DNA from: Oscillibacter sp.
GTDB lineage: Bacteria > Bacillota > Clostridia > Oscillospirales > Oscillospiraceae
Length of the DNA stretch: 58,907 nt
Reading direction: 5' to 3'
Assembly: GCA_017482345.1 (NCBI GenBank)
Contig: JAFUNB010000010.1
Coordinates: 1-58,907, forward strand
Position numbers and translations under genes: made by a program. The notes under the pieces were generated by a model. The model was not told the origin of the DNA and did not search any database. It saw nothing but the letters and a program-made list of their open reading frames with translations. Below, piece after piece: positions 34,000-42,221 of this stretch; positions within the stretch are counted from its first letter, which is position 1; each line of letters starts with the position of its first letter.

Positions 34000-34033
34000 A
34001 ACAGCCTGCTGAAATTTGTTTCAGCAGGCTGTT
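34000..34033. terminator. Bidirectional terminator between convergent membrane protein genes
   Basis: AACAGCCTGCTGAAA pairs with TTTCAGCAGGCTGTT (15 bp, TTTG loop). Confidence 0.85.
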
Positions 34034-34035
34034 AT

Positions 34036-34545
34036 TCACTGTCCGAATATCTTTTTCAGGTGCTTTTTTGCCAGCCACTCGAAACGGGGAATGGCGAAGT
34101 CGTAGAGGAGGAAGGTGACATTGCCCAGCGCCAGCAGGATCAGCGTGAAGACTGCGCCCATGACTTCGGGCACCAGCACCAGCATGATCAGCGCTTCGAT
34201 GGCGATGACGATGCAATTGAACAGCAGGAGCTTGACGATCAGGCGGGGCAGAGAGGGGAGATGCTGCAGCCGGGGACGCAGAGCGGGATACCAGCCGAAG
34301 AAGCCGATGAACATGAGATTCTGCTCCAGATTGGACACCAGCATCAGGCAGAGCAGACCAATGGCGGCCCACAGCATCAGGTGGTATTTTATGCCCCATT
34401 CTTTTCCAATGGGGATGAGGCAGAGGCCCACGAACATGGGACAGACGTACATGCCAAGCTCCAGAATGGCGCCCAGCACCATGAGGACCACACCCAGGGC
34501 GGCAGTTATGCCGCAGACGGCCATTCGCCGGGATTGCTGTTTCAT
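34036..34545 (-). CDS. Hypothetical integral membrane protein
   Basis: The 169-residue product has five hydrophobic segments (about 8-30, 33-48, 56-74, 100-125 and 127-147), short charged loops, and a basic C-terminus ('KKHLKKIFG'). The N-terminal pattern 'MAVCGITAALGVVLMVLGAI' resembles the first helix of ECF transporter S-components and related clostridial membrane proteins, but no family can be named safely. It stands alone, divergent from the CoA-transferase gene. Confidence 0.7.
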   Translation of the reverse strand: MKQQSRRMAVCGITAALGVVLMVLGAILELGMYVCPMFVGLCLIPIGKEWGIKYHLMLWAAIGLLCLMLVSNLEQNLMFIGFFGWYPALRPRLQHLPSLPRLIVKLLLFNCIVIAIEALIMLVLVPEVMGAVFTLILLALGNVTFLLYDFAIPRFEWLAKKHLKKIFGQ

Positions 34546-34747
34546 GAAGACCTCAACTTTCTGCCGTGGGCGGCGTGTGGAATAGAAAAATTTTATTCCC
34601 GATCTCCGGACTTGTCAACCGGCTCCGAAGGGAAACGGTTGCAAGATGAATTCGGAGCCGATATAATGAAGGCCATGAAGAATGGCTGCATTGCTGCGCG
34701 GCCGGAGGCGGCGCGGCTGGGTGTATCACGGCGGAGGAGGGATCCCT

Positions 34748-36082
34748 GTGAGCGTATTGGAACAGTATCTCAGCAAACTGCGCACGCCGGATGAGGCGGT
34801 CAAAGTGGTCAAGAGCGGCGATTGGGTGGATTACACCACCAACGTGGGCTTTCCCGCACTGCTGGACGCCGCCCTGGCGAAACGCCGGGACGAGCTGACG
34901 GATGTGAAGATCCGCGGCAATCTGCTGTTTGGCCCCATCCAAACGGTGGAATGTGACCCGCTGCGGGAACATTTTGTCTATAACAGCTGGCACTGCTCCG
35001 CCTATGAACGGAAGCTGTGCGACCGGGGCCTCTGCAACTATATTCCCATGGTGTTCCGGAATCTGGAGGCCTATTACCGGCATTTCATCGACGTCAACGT
35101 GGCCATGATGTGCGTGACGCCTATGGACAAGCACGGATATTTCAACCTGTCCTGTGCCACGGGCGTGGCCAAGGGTATTCTGGATGACGCGGACATCGTG
35201 ATCCTGGAGGTCAACGAAAATCTGCCCCATATCTACGGTATGTACGATGAGAACATCCATATCAGCGAAGTGGATTTTGTGGTGGAGGGCCCCCACGATC
35301 CTCTGCCGGAGTTCCCAGTGGAGACGCCTACGGAGGAGGACATCCGCATCGCGGGGCACATCATCCCCTACATCGTGGACGGCGCCAGCATCCAGCTGGG
35401 CATCGGCGGCATGCCGGATGTGGTGGGCGCCCAGCTGGCCCAGTCGGATCTGAAGGATCTGGGCATGCACACGGAGCTTTGCTCCGACGCCTACTATACC
35501 CTGCACAAGGCGGGAAAGCTGACCAACGCGCGGAAGGCAAGCCTGCCCGGCAAGGGTGTGACGGGCATTGTATTTGGCTCTCGGGAGCTGTATGACTGGG
35601 TGGACCGCAACCCCAGCGTGATGATCGCGCCGCTGGAGTATGTCAACGCACCGGCAACCATCGCCCAGCTGGATAATATGATCTCCATCAACAGCTGTAT
35701 TGCCGTGGATCTCTACGGTCAGATCTGCGCGGAGAGCGCCGGCCTGCGCCACATCAGCGGAACCGGCGGCCAGCTGGACTATGTGACCGGCACGGCCATG
35801 GCCCGGGGCGGCAAGTCCTTTTTGTGTATGACCTCCTGCTTCGTGGATAAAAACGGTGTGCGGGAGTCCCGTATTTTGCCGCATTTCGAAGGTGACATTG
35901 TCACCGCACCCCGCAGTCAGGCCCACTTCATCGTCACGGAGTACGGCGCGGTGAATCTGGCGGGCCGCAGCACCTGGGAGCGGGCGGAGATGCTCATCTC
36001 CATCGCCCATCCGGAGTTCCGGGAGGATCTGATCCGGGCGGCGGAGCAGCAGCGGATCTGGCGGGCTTCCAACAAGAGATGA
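34748..36082 (+). CDS. Butyryl-CoA:acetate / 4-hydroxybutyrate-type CoA-transferase
   Basis: The 444-residue protein belongs to the acetyl-CoA hydrolase/transferase family. Its start 'PDEAVKVVKSGDWVDY' is nearly the same as in butyryl-CoA:acetate CoA-transferases of butyrate producers; other landmarks are 'GIGGMPDVV', 'LGMHTELCSDAY' with the presumed catalytic Glu, and 'GTGGQLDYVTG'. It would exchange CoA between acyl-CoA and acetate in fermentation, but the exact acyl group is uncertain. The start is GTG 34748 after GGAGGAGGGA. A thioesterase gene overlaps its stop by four bases. Confidence 0.88.
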   Translation: MSVLEQYLSKLRTPDEAVKVVKSGDWVDYTTNVGFPALLDAALAKRRDELTDVKIRGNLLFGPIQTVECDPLREHFVYNSWHCSAYERKLCDRGLCNYIPMVFRNLEAYYRHFIDVNVAMMCVTPMDKHGYFNLSCATGVAKGILDDADIVILEVNENLPHIYGMYDENIHISEVDFVVEGPHDPLPEFPVETPTEEDIRIAGHIIPYIVDGASIQLGIGGMPDVVGAQLAQSDLKDLGMHTELCSDAYYTLHKAGKLTNARKASLPGKGVTGIVFGSRELYDWVDRNPSVMIAPLEYVNAPATIAQLDNMISINSCIAVDLYGQICAESAGLRHISGTGGQLDYVTGTAMARGGKSFLCMTSCFVDKNGVRESRILPHFEGDIVTAPRSQAHFIVTEYGAVNLAGRSTWERAEMLISIAHPEFREDLIRAAEQQRIWRASNKR

Positions 36083-36525
36083 CTGGCGGGAGGCGAAGAA
36101 GTTTGGAATATATCCGTAAGGTGCATTACCACGAGACAGACCGGATGGGCGTGACCCATCACTCCAACTACATCAAGTGGATGGAGGAGGCCCGTATCTG
36201 GTTTCTGGATCAGCTGGGCTGGGGTTACGCGAAGCTGGAGGCGGACGGCGTGATTTCCCCCGTGATCGGTGTGGAGGGAAAGTATCTGCATGCCACTACC
36301 TTTGATGACACCGTCGGGATCTGTGTTCGGGTGGAGGAATTCAAAGGTGTACGGCTGGTCATCGGCTATGAGATGACTGACCGGGCCACGGGCCAGGTTG
36401 TTTTTACCGGCCGGAGCATGCACTGCTTCACCAGCCGGGAGGGCAGACCGGTTATCCTGCGGCGGCAGTTTCCGGAACTGGATCAGCTGCTGAGAACGCT
36501 GGCGGAGGAAGCGCCAAAAGAATAA
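36079..36525 (+). CDS. Acyl-CoA thioesterase, YbgC/4-hydroxybenzoyl-CoA thioesterase-like hotdog protein
   Basis: The 148-residue hotdog-fold protein has the signature 'HYHETDRMGVTHHSNYIKWMEEAR' region (about 16-39), with the Asp used by 4-hydroxybenzoyl-CoA thioesterases, then 'YLHATTFDDTV' and 'GRSMHCF'. Overlap with the CoA-transferase (ATGA) shows tight co-expression. It may release acids from acyl-CoA intermediates or proofread the transferase pool. Confidence 0.88.
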   Translation: MTGGRRRSLEYIRKVHYHETDRMGVTHHSNYIKWMEEARIWFLDQLGWGYAKLEADGVISPVIGVEGKYLHATTFDDTVGICVRVEEFKGVRLVIGYEMTDRATGQVVFTGRSMHCFTSREGRPVILRRQFPELDQLLRTLAEEAPKE

Positions 36526-36531
36526 ACGACA

Positions 36532-36559
36532 TTGGGGCCGGTCTGATGACCGGCCCCAA
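36532..36559 (+). terminator. Probable terminator of the CoA-transferase/thioesterase operon
   Basis: TTGGGGCCGGTC pairs with GACCGGCCCCAA (12 bp, TGAT loop) just after the stop codon; the following T tract is weak. Confidence 0.65.
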
Positions 36560-36671
36560 CAGTTTCAGTATAGCAGGGTTATCTGGTGCAATGCAAGTGC
36601 AATGTGGGAGATTTACCACAAATCTGTATTTTCAACAAGTTTTATTCGTATATTTTATACAAAAATACGTC

Positions 36672-36882
36672 TTGTAAAGCTGGACCATATATGGTAAATT
36701 AACATCAGAAAGGGTGATACCAATGTACAGGTAAATCCTGATAGCTCTATACAGGAAAAAGAGCAGTAAAACAACAACTGTGGAAACGGTAGAAAGAGAG
36801 GTTAACCAATGATTGAACCCAAGAATTTTGCAAAGTGACTCTTAACTGCAAGTGGTTAATGCAGTTAAGAGTCACTTTTTTT
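36672..36882 (+). ncRNA. Isolated promoter-to-terminator transcription unit (candidate small RNA or leader)
   Basis: -35 TTGTAA (36672-36677), 17-base spacer and -10 TAAATT (36695-36700) predict a transcript from about 36707. It ends at a perfect 17-bp hairpin (36834-36850/36860-36876) with a T tract, giving about 176 bases. It contains a 4-codon frame (MYR) and a 9-codon frame (MIEPKNFAK, 36809-36838) after GAGAGG, whose stop codon lies in the terminator 5' arm. I recognise no known riboswitch. It may be a small RNA, an attenuator leader, or the remains of a deleted gene. Confidence 0.5.
36834..36882 (+). terminator. Strong terminator ending the isolated unit
   Basis: AGTGACTCTTAACTGCA and TGCAGTTAAGAGTCACT form a perfect 17-bp stem with a 9-base loop and a run of seven T. 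Confidence 0.92.
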
Positions 36883-36888
36883 GTTGTT

Positions 36889-36911
36889 AACGCCCGGAAG
36901 GGCGTTTTTTC
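36889..36911 (+). terminator. Second terminator upstream of the molybdenum hydroxylase operon
   Basis: AACGCCC/GGGCGTT with a GGAA loop and T6 follows the first terminator by 7 bases, so readthrough into the hydroxylase operon should be very low. A -10-like TATACT at 36970-36975 probably starts the operon. Confidence 0.85.
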
Positions 36912-37011
36912 TTTTGCAGAAACAACGGGAAATTTCGCAAAATTTGTTCTGTTTTGGAAAAAGCCATGGTATACTTATCCTGAAATTTTATGTCGATACG
37001 GAGGTAGCACC

Positions 37012-37785
37012 ATGCTGCGTATCAAGGAATATATCCGGCCTCAGAGTCTGGAGGAGGCCTATCAGCTGTGCCAGAAGAAAGGAAATGTGGTCCTGGGCGG
37101 TATGCTGTGGCTGAAGATGCAGAACCGGAGCGTGAATACGGCCATTGATCTGCAGGATCTGGGACTGGACAAAATCGAGGAGAACGATGAGGAATACCGG
37201 ATCGGCGCCATGGTGACGCTGCGCCAGCTGGAGCAGCACGCAGGTCTGGAGAGGCTGACCCACGGGGCCATGGCAGAGGCCGTGCGCCATATCGTGGGCG
37301 TCCAGTTCCGGAATCTGGCCACCATCGGCGGCAGCATCTACGGCCGCTTTGGCTTTTCCGATGTGCTGACGCTGTTTATGGCCATGGGCGCAAAGGTGGA
37401 GCTTTATAACGGCGGCGTCATGAGCGTGGAGGCCTTTACCCATCTGCCCCGGGAGATCCGGGATATTCTGGTGGCCGTCATCGTGCCGAAGGACGTGAAG
37501 CGGGCGGCCTATCAGTCCCAGCGGAACGCCAGCACGGATTTCCCCGTGCTGACCTGCGCCGTGTGTGAGACCGACGAGGGCGTGACCTGCGCGGTGGGCG
37601 CCCGCCCGGCTCTGGCTGTGTGTGTGAAGGGCCTGCCTGCCGATGCGCCGGAGGAGACCGCCGAAACGGTGACGGAGCAGCTGCAGTTTGGCAGCAGCCT
37701 CCGCGCCGGTGAAGAATACCGCCGCCGGATCTGCCGGGTGCTGGTGCGCCGGGCCCTGGAAGCCATGAACGCTCAGGAGGTGTGA
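37012..37785 (+). CDS. Molybdenum hydroxylase (xanthine dehydrogenase family), FAD-binding subunit
   Basis: The 257-residue protein matches the CoxM/XdhB-type FAD subunit: 'PQSLEEAYQLC' near the start, the FAD loop 'VVLGGMLWLKMQNR' (a divergent form of the usual G-G-T motif), 'RIGAMVTLRQLE', and 'QFRNLATIGGSIYGRFGFSDVLTLFMAMGAKVEL' across about 100-130. It passes electrons from the iron-sulfur subunit to NAD+ or a ferredoxin-like acceptor. It is slightly short for the family (270-290). First gene of the three-gene operon; ATG 37012 follows GGAGG. Confidence 0.88.
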   Translation: MLRIKEYIRPQSLEEAYQLCQKKGNVVLGGMLWLKMQNRSVNTAIDLQDLGLDKIEENDEEYRIGAMVTLRQLEQHAGLERLTHGAMAEAVRHIVGVQFRNLATIGGSIYGRFGFSDVLTLFMAMGAKVELYNGGVMSVEAFTHLPREIRDILVAVIVPKDVKRAAYQSQRNASTDFPVLTCAVCETDEGVTCAVGARPALAVCVKGLPADAPEETAETVTEQLQFGSSLRAGEEYRRRICRVLVRRALEAMNAQEV

Positions 37786-37787
37786 AC

Positions 37788-38240
37788 ATGGAGATCAAAC
37801 TGAATCTGAATGGACGGGCTGTGACCGCCTCTGCGGCGCCGGATACCATGCTCATCGATTTTCTGCGGGAGCAGGGCTGCCTCAGCGTCAAGCGGGGCTA
37901 TGAGACCTCCAACTGCGGTCTGTGCACCGTGATGATGGACGGTAAACCCATCCTGTCCTGCTCCACGCTGGCTGCCCGGGCGGACGGCCATGAGGTCTAC
38001 ACGCTGGAGGGGCTGCAGGCCGAGGCGGAGGAGTTTGCCTCCTTTGTGGCAAATCAGGGCGCCGACCAGTGCGGCTTCTGCAATCCCGGTTTCGTCATGA
38101 ATACCATCGCCCTGCTGCGGGAGAATCCGGATCCCACCGACGATGAGATCCGCGCCTTCCTGTCCGGCAACCTGTGCCGCTGCTCCGGTTATGAGAGCCA
38201 GCTGCGGGGCATCCGCGCCTATCTGGACAGCCGGAAGTGA
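37788..38240 (+). CDS. Molybdenum hydroxylase, 2Fe-2S subunit with one replaced cluster ligand
   Basis: The 150-residue protein has an N-terminal plant-type ferredoxin domain and a C-terminal four-helix 2Fe-2S domain with 'CGFCNPGF' and 'CRCSGY'. In the N-terminal cluster the family pattern is K-x-G-C-x4-C-G-x-C then Cys; here it reads '[12 protein letters not shown]' and Cys58, so the first ligand is Tyr38 (codon TAT at 37899-37901; TGT would restore Cys). Cys31 is nearby but off the usual position. The start is ATG 37788, two bases after the FAD subunit stop codon. Confidence 0.9.
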   Translation: MEIKLNLNGRAVTASAAPDTMLIDFLREQGCLSVKRGYETSNCGLCTVMMDGKPILSCSTLAARADGHEVYTLEGLQAEAEEFASFVANQGADQCGFCNPGFVMNTIALLRENPDPTDDEIRAFLSGNLCRCSGYESQLRGIRAYLDSRK

Positions 38241-38251
38241 GGAGGGGTGAC

Positions 38252-40537
38252 ATGGAGAAGAAACTTTATCGGGCGGTTGGACAGCCCATCCCCAAAAAGG
38301 ACGCCATGCAGCTGCTGCTGGGCAAGCCGGCCTATCTGGATGATGTGACGCCGAAGAACTGTCTGGTGGTCAAGGTGCTGCGCAGTCCCCATGCCCACGC
38401 ACTGATCGAAGAGATCAAAACCGATGTGGCCATGAAAGTGCCCGGCATCGAGTGTATTTTTACCTATAAAGATGTGCCGCAGGAGCGGTTTACCCATGCT
38501 GGCCAGACCTTCCCGGAGCCGTCCCCCTATGACCGGCTGATCCTGGATCAGCGGGTGCGCTACGTGGGTGACGCCGTGGCCATCGTGGCCGGTGCCGACG
38601 AGGCCTGCGTGGATAAGGCTATGCGGCTGATCCGGGTGAAGTACCAGGTGTTGGAGCCGGTGCTGGATTTCCACACGGCCAAGGACAACCCGGTTCTGGT
38701 GCATCCGGAGGACAACTGGGTGGCACCCTGTCCGGTGGGCGCCGATAACCGCCGCAACCTCTGCGCCACGGATTGCGAACAGGACGGCGATGTGGAGACC
38801 GTTCTGGCGGAGTGCGACTATGTGGTGGACCGGGTGTATCACACCAAGGCCTGCCAGCAGGCCATGATGGAGACCTTCCGGACCTATACGGAGATGGATG
38901 TTTTCGGACGGCTGCATGTGATCTCCTCCACCCAGATCATCTTCCATCTGCGCCGTATCCTGTCCCATGCGCTGGGGATCCCCAAGAGCCGCATCCGCGT
39001 GACCAAGCCCCGCATCGGCGGCGGCTTCGGCGCCAAGCAGACGGCGGTGGCGGAGGTGTATCCCGCCTTTGTGACGCTGAAAACCGGCAAGCCCGCCAAG
39101 ATCATCTATACCCGTCAGGAGTGCCAGATCGCCGGCTCTCCCCGCCATGAAATGGAGATTCGTGTGCGGGTGGGTGCGGACAAGAGCGGAAAGATCCGGG
39201 CCATGGATGTTTACACCCTGTCCAACACCGGCGCCTACGGCGACCACGGACCCACCACGGTGGGTCTCAGCGGCCATAAGTCCATCCCCCTGTATACGGC
39301 GGGTCTGGAGGCCTTCCGTTTCCGCTATGACGTGGTGTATACCAACAAGCAGGCGGCCGGCGCATACCGCGGCTACGGCGCCACCCAGGGCATCTTCGCG
39401 GTGGAATCCGCCGTCAACGAGCTGGCGGAGCAGCTGGGCATGGATCCGGTGGCCATCCGCGAGATGAACATGGTGCGTGAGGGCATGATCATGCCCGCCT
39501 ATTATAACGAGCCGGCCAGCGCCTGCGCGCTGGACCGCTGCATGGAGCGCTGCAAGGAACTGTTCGACTGGGACGCCCAGTATCCCGTGCGGGATATGGG
39601 CAACGGCAAGGTGCGCGCGGCCGGCGTGGCCATGGCTATGCAGGGCAGCTGCATCTCCGCGGTGGATATTGGTTCTGCCACTGTCACGCTGGGTGACGAC
39701 GGCTATCTGCTGAGCATTGGCGCGGCAGACATGGGCACCGGCTGCGATACCATCCTCTCCCAGATGGTGGCCGAGTGCATGGAGTGCGAGGTGGACGAGG
39801 TTTCCGTGGCCAGCGTGGATACGGATACCTCCCCCTATGACTCCGGTTCCTATGCGTCTTCCACCACCTATGTCACCGGCAAGGCGGTGGAGATCGCCTG
39901 CGGCAGGCTGAAGGAGCAGCTGTGCAGCATTGCCGCCGAGATGATGGAATGTGACGCGGACAAGCTGTATTTTGCTGGTGATAAGGTGTGTGCCAAGGAT
40001 GGCTCCGGCTTTGTGGAGCTGCGGGACATTGCCTACCGCGCCCAGTGCAATAACACGATTGCTGCCCGGGCCAGCGCCACCCACTGCAGTCCCGTTTCTC
40101 CTCCGCCCTTCATGGTGGGTATGGTGGAAATCGAGCTGGACCGGGAGACCGGCAGCGTGGAAGTGGTGGACTACACCGCCGTGGTGGACTGCGGCACGCC
40201 CATCAACCCCAATCTGGCCAGAGTCCAGACGGAAGGCGGTCTGGTGCAGGGCATCGGCATGACGTTGTTTGAGGATGTGACCTATAGCAAGGAGGGCCGG
40301 ATCCTGGAGGATACGCTGATGCAGTATCGGCTGCCCACGCGGCTGGATATGGGACACCTGCGGGTGGAGTTCGAGCAGAGCTATGAGCCCACCGGTCCCT
40401 TCGGCGCCAAGAGCATCGGAGAGATCGTGATCAATACGCCCGCTCCCGCCATTGCCCACGCTGTGCGCCGGGCCACCGGCGTCTGGCACCGGGAGCTGCC
40501 CATCACCCCGGAAAAGATCCTGATGGCTGACGAATAA
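38252..40537 (+). CDS. Molybdenum hydroxylase, molybdopterin-binding catalytic subunit
   Basis: The 761-residue protein has the aldehyde oxidase/xanthine dehydrogenase a/b hammerhead domain (about 20-125) and molybdopterin-binding domains, with 'GGGFGAKQT', 'AYRGYGATQG' and the catalytic Glu in 'GPFGAKSIGE' near the C terminus (about 719). These enzymes hydroxylate purines, nicotinate or other heterocycles; the substrate is not evident. No Moco maturation or XdhC-type insertion gene lies in the window. A strong terminator follows. Confidence 0.93.
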   Translation: MEKKLYRAVGQPIPKKDAMQLLLGKPAYLDDVTPKNCLVVKVLRSPHAHALIEEIKTDVAMKVPGIECIFTYKDVPQERFTHAGQTFPEPSPYDRLILDQRVRYVGDAVAIVAGADEACVDKAMRLIRVKYQVLEPVLDFHTAKDNPVLVHPEDNWVAPCPVGADNRRNLCATDCEQDGDVETVLAECDYVVDRVYHTKACQQAMMETFRTYTEMDVFGRLHVISSTQIIFHLRRILSHALGIPKSRIRVTKPRIGGGFGAKQTAVAEVYPAFVTLKTGKPAKIIYTRQECQIAGSPRHEMEIRVRVGADKSGKIRAMDVYTLSNTGAYGDHGPTTVGLSGHKSIPLYTAGLEAFRFRYDVVYTNKQAAGAYRGYGATQGIFAVESAVNELAEQLGMDPVAIREMNMVREGMIMPAYYNEPASACALDRCMERCKELFDWDAQYPVRDMGNGKVRAAGVAMAMQGSCISAVDIGSATVTLGDDGYLLSIGAADMGTGCDTILSQMVAECMECEVDEVSVASVDTDTSPYDSGSYASSTTYVTGKAVEIACGRLKEQLCSIAAEMMECDADKLYFAGDKVCAKDGSGFVELRDIAYRAQCNNTIAARASATHCSPVSPPPFMVGMVEIELDRETGSVEVVDYTAVVDCGTPINPNLARVQTEGGLVQGIGMTLFEDVTYSKEGRILEDTLMQYRLPTRLDMGHLRVEFEQSYEPTGPFGAKSIGEIVINTPAPAIAHAVRRATGVWHRELPITPEKILMADE

Positions 40538-40543
40538 AAAACA

Positions 40544-40585
40544 ACCGCCCGCTTTCACAAGCCTGTGAAAGCGGGCGGTCTTTTT
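40544..40585. terminator. Terminator of the molybdenum hydroxylase operon
   Basis: ACCGCCCGCTTTCACA pairs with TGTGAAAGCGGGCGGT (16 bp), followed by CTTTTT. It can also serve the DUF1836 gene on the minus strand. Confidence 0.9.
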
Positions 40586-40588
40586 GTA

Positions 40589-41122
40589 TCAGGTCTTTTC
40601 CTGGAATGGATACATCTCCAAAAACTTGGTGGCGAACAGCTTGCTGGCAAAGGACAGCGCCGAGCCGCGGACCAGTTCACTCTCCGGCGTCACATGGCTG
40701 GCGTGGCTGCGGGCGGAAAAATCGCGGGTGGAGAAAGTGGACTGCAGGGCGGATTCCAGCTCCACGCAGAAGTAGTTATAGGCCTGCGGGAAGGGATAGC
40801 TCCTGGTCTGGACAGCCATGAGGGCGCCCACGTCCGCAATGCTGAACACCTGCTTCAGAAGGCAGATGCAGTAAAGTCGGGCGACCTGCTCCTGGTCATA
40901 GCGCTTTTTCACCGGCGGGGGGATCAGCTTCTGCTTGACGTAGTTGTTGATCATAGCGGCGGTGATGGCGTATTCGGTGCCGGTGCGCAGGGGAGCGGTA
41001 TAGTGATTCAGCAGCTCCACGACCTGGTCGTTATACAGCGGAATGGAGGGAAACTGCTCATATCGGGGACAGCGGTATTCCAGAATTTCCTGAAACACCG
41101 ATTCTGCAGAGCGGTTGGACAT
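40589..41122 (-). CDS. DUF1836 domain-containing protein
   Basis: The 177-residue protein shows the DUF1836 pattern: 'IPLYNDQVVELLNHY' followed by 'ITAAMINNYVKQKLIPPPVKKRYDQEQVARLYCICLLKQVFSI' (about 55-97), which resembles a MerR-like winged helix region. Members are suspected DNA-binding regulators, without a defined target. It sits convergent to the molybdenum hydroxylase operon and has its own promoter. Confidence 0.85.
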   Translation of the reverse strand: MSNRSAESVFQEILEYRCPRYEQFPSIPLYNDQVVELLNHYTAPLRTGTEYAITAAMINNYVKQKLIPPPVKKRYDQEQVARLYCICLLKQVFSIADVGALMAVQTRSYPFPQAYNYFCVELESALQSTFSTRDFSARSHASHVTPESELVRGSALSFASKLFATKFLEMYPFQEKT

Positions 41123-41151
41123 GGCGGGACTCCTTTCAAAAGGATGTCTTT

Positions 41152-41179
41152 ATTTTACCTGATGTGAATTTGATGTCAA
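41152..41179 (-). promoter_or_regulatory. Promoter of the DUF1836 gene
   Basis: Minus strand -35 TTGACA (41174-41179), 16-base spacer, -10 TAAAAT (41152-41157). Confidence 0.7.
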
Positions 41180-41196
41180 TAGTTTGTCGACAGGGG

Positions 41197-41225
41197 TTGA
41201 CAGAAATTGACAAAACCGTTAAGAT
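41197..41225 (+). promoter_or_regulatory. Promoter of degV
   Basis: -35 TTGACA (41197-41202), 17-base spacer, -10 TAAGAT (41220-41225). The divergent DUF1836 promoter begins only 18 bases away, so the two may be co-regulated. Confidence 0.75.
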
Positions 41226-41282
41226 GGTTTTAAAAACTAGATTATCTTGTAATTTAGACATTTCGAAAGGCGGTTCACAGCT

Positions 41283-42119
41283 ATGGTTCGCATTGTTTCA
41301 GATACGTCTACGCTGTATTCTTCAAAACAGGCAGAGGAGGCTGGTTTCTCCGTCGCTCCGCTGTCGGTCACCATCGGCGGCGAGACGTATCGGGAATTTG
41401 ATGAAATCAGTTCCCAGCGGTTCGTGGAGAAGATCCGGGAGGGCAACATGCCCACCAGCAGCCAGCCCGCCATCGGCGAAGTGGCCGAGGTGTTTGAAAA
41501 GTTCCCTGAGGATGAGATCCTGAACATCTCCATGGCCCACGGCCTGTCCGGCACCTATAACAGTGCCTGCTCCGCCGCAGAGCTGGTGGATAACTCCGGC
41601 CGGATCACCGTGCTCAACAGCCGTACCCTGTGCGGCCCCCACCGCTACATGGTGGAAAACGCCGTGCGGCTGGCAAAGGAAGGCAAGAGCAAGGACGAGA
41701 TTCTGGCTGACTGCGCCCGACTGATGGAGACGGACAAGAGCTATCTCATGCCCGATGATTTTGAGTTCCTGCGCCGGGGTGGCCGCGTGTCCTCTCTGGT
41801 GTCCTATGTGGGCCGGGCGGCCCATCTGGTTCCGGTGATGACCCAGACGGAGGATACCATGCAGCTGACCATCGCCGGCGTTCGCCGGGGTTTTGAGCAG
41901 GCCATCAAGTATGTGGGCAAGTGCCTGGAGGATCGCGGCGTTGGAAAGGGCTGGCGGGTCTACATCACCCACGCCGATGCCATGAACAGAGCACAGCGGG
42001 CTCACGAGATCCTGACCAAGCTGTTCCCGGAGGCGATTTTCGAGATCCATCCCCTCAGCCCCGCGTTTATTACCCAGGGCGGTCCCGGCTGCGTGGCAGT
42101 TCAAATCATTCACGAATAA
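41283..42119 (+). CDS. degV: DegV family fatty-acid-binding protein
   Basis: DegV (FakB-like) proteins bind a fatty acid and, in Gram-positives, present it to the kinase FakA. The 278-residue protein begins 'MVRIVSDTSTLYS' and has the lipid-head motif 'MPTSSQPAIGE' (about 57-67), 'SGTYNSA' and 'LRRGGRVS' (about 160-167). No FakA-like gene is in the window. The gene is monocistronic with good promoter and terminator signals. Confidence 0.93.
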   Translation: MVRIVSDTSTLYSSKQAEEAGFSVAPLSVTIGGETYREFDEISSQRFVEKIREGNMPTSSQPAIGEVAEVFEKFPEDEILNISMAHGLSGTYNSACSAAELVDNSGRITVLNSRTLCGPHRYMVENAVRLAKEGKSKDEILADCARLMETDKSYLMPDDFEFLRRGGRVSSLVSYVGRAAHLVPVMTQTEDTMQLTIAGVRRGFEQAIKYVGKCLEDRGVGKGWRVYITHADAMNRAQRAHEILTKLFPEAIFEIHPLSPAFITQGGPGCVAVQIIHE

Positions 42120-42126
42120 ATGAGAG

Positions 42127-42158
42127 ACGACCGGCTTTGCAAAGCCGGTCGTTTTTTG
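42127..42158 (+). terminator. Terminator of degV
   Basis: ACGACCGGCTTT pairs with AAAGCCGGTCGT (12 bp, GC loop), followed by T6. Confidence 0.92.
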
Positions 42159-42221
42159 CATAAAAGCTGTCCGGCGGCAAACACTATCCCAAACGACTTG
42201 ATAACAGGGGGAGTTTGTTAT

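Noticed and set aside
36672-37011. Purine, Moco or c-di-GMP riboswitch before the molybdenum hydroxylase operon
   Set aside because: I searched by eye for the conserved cores of these classes and did not find them.
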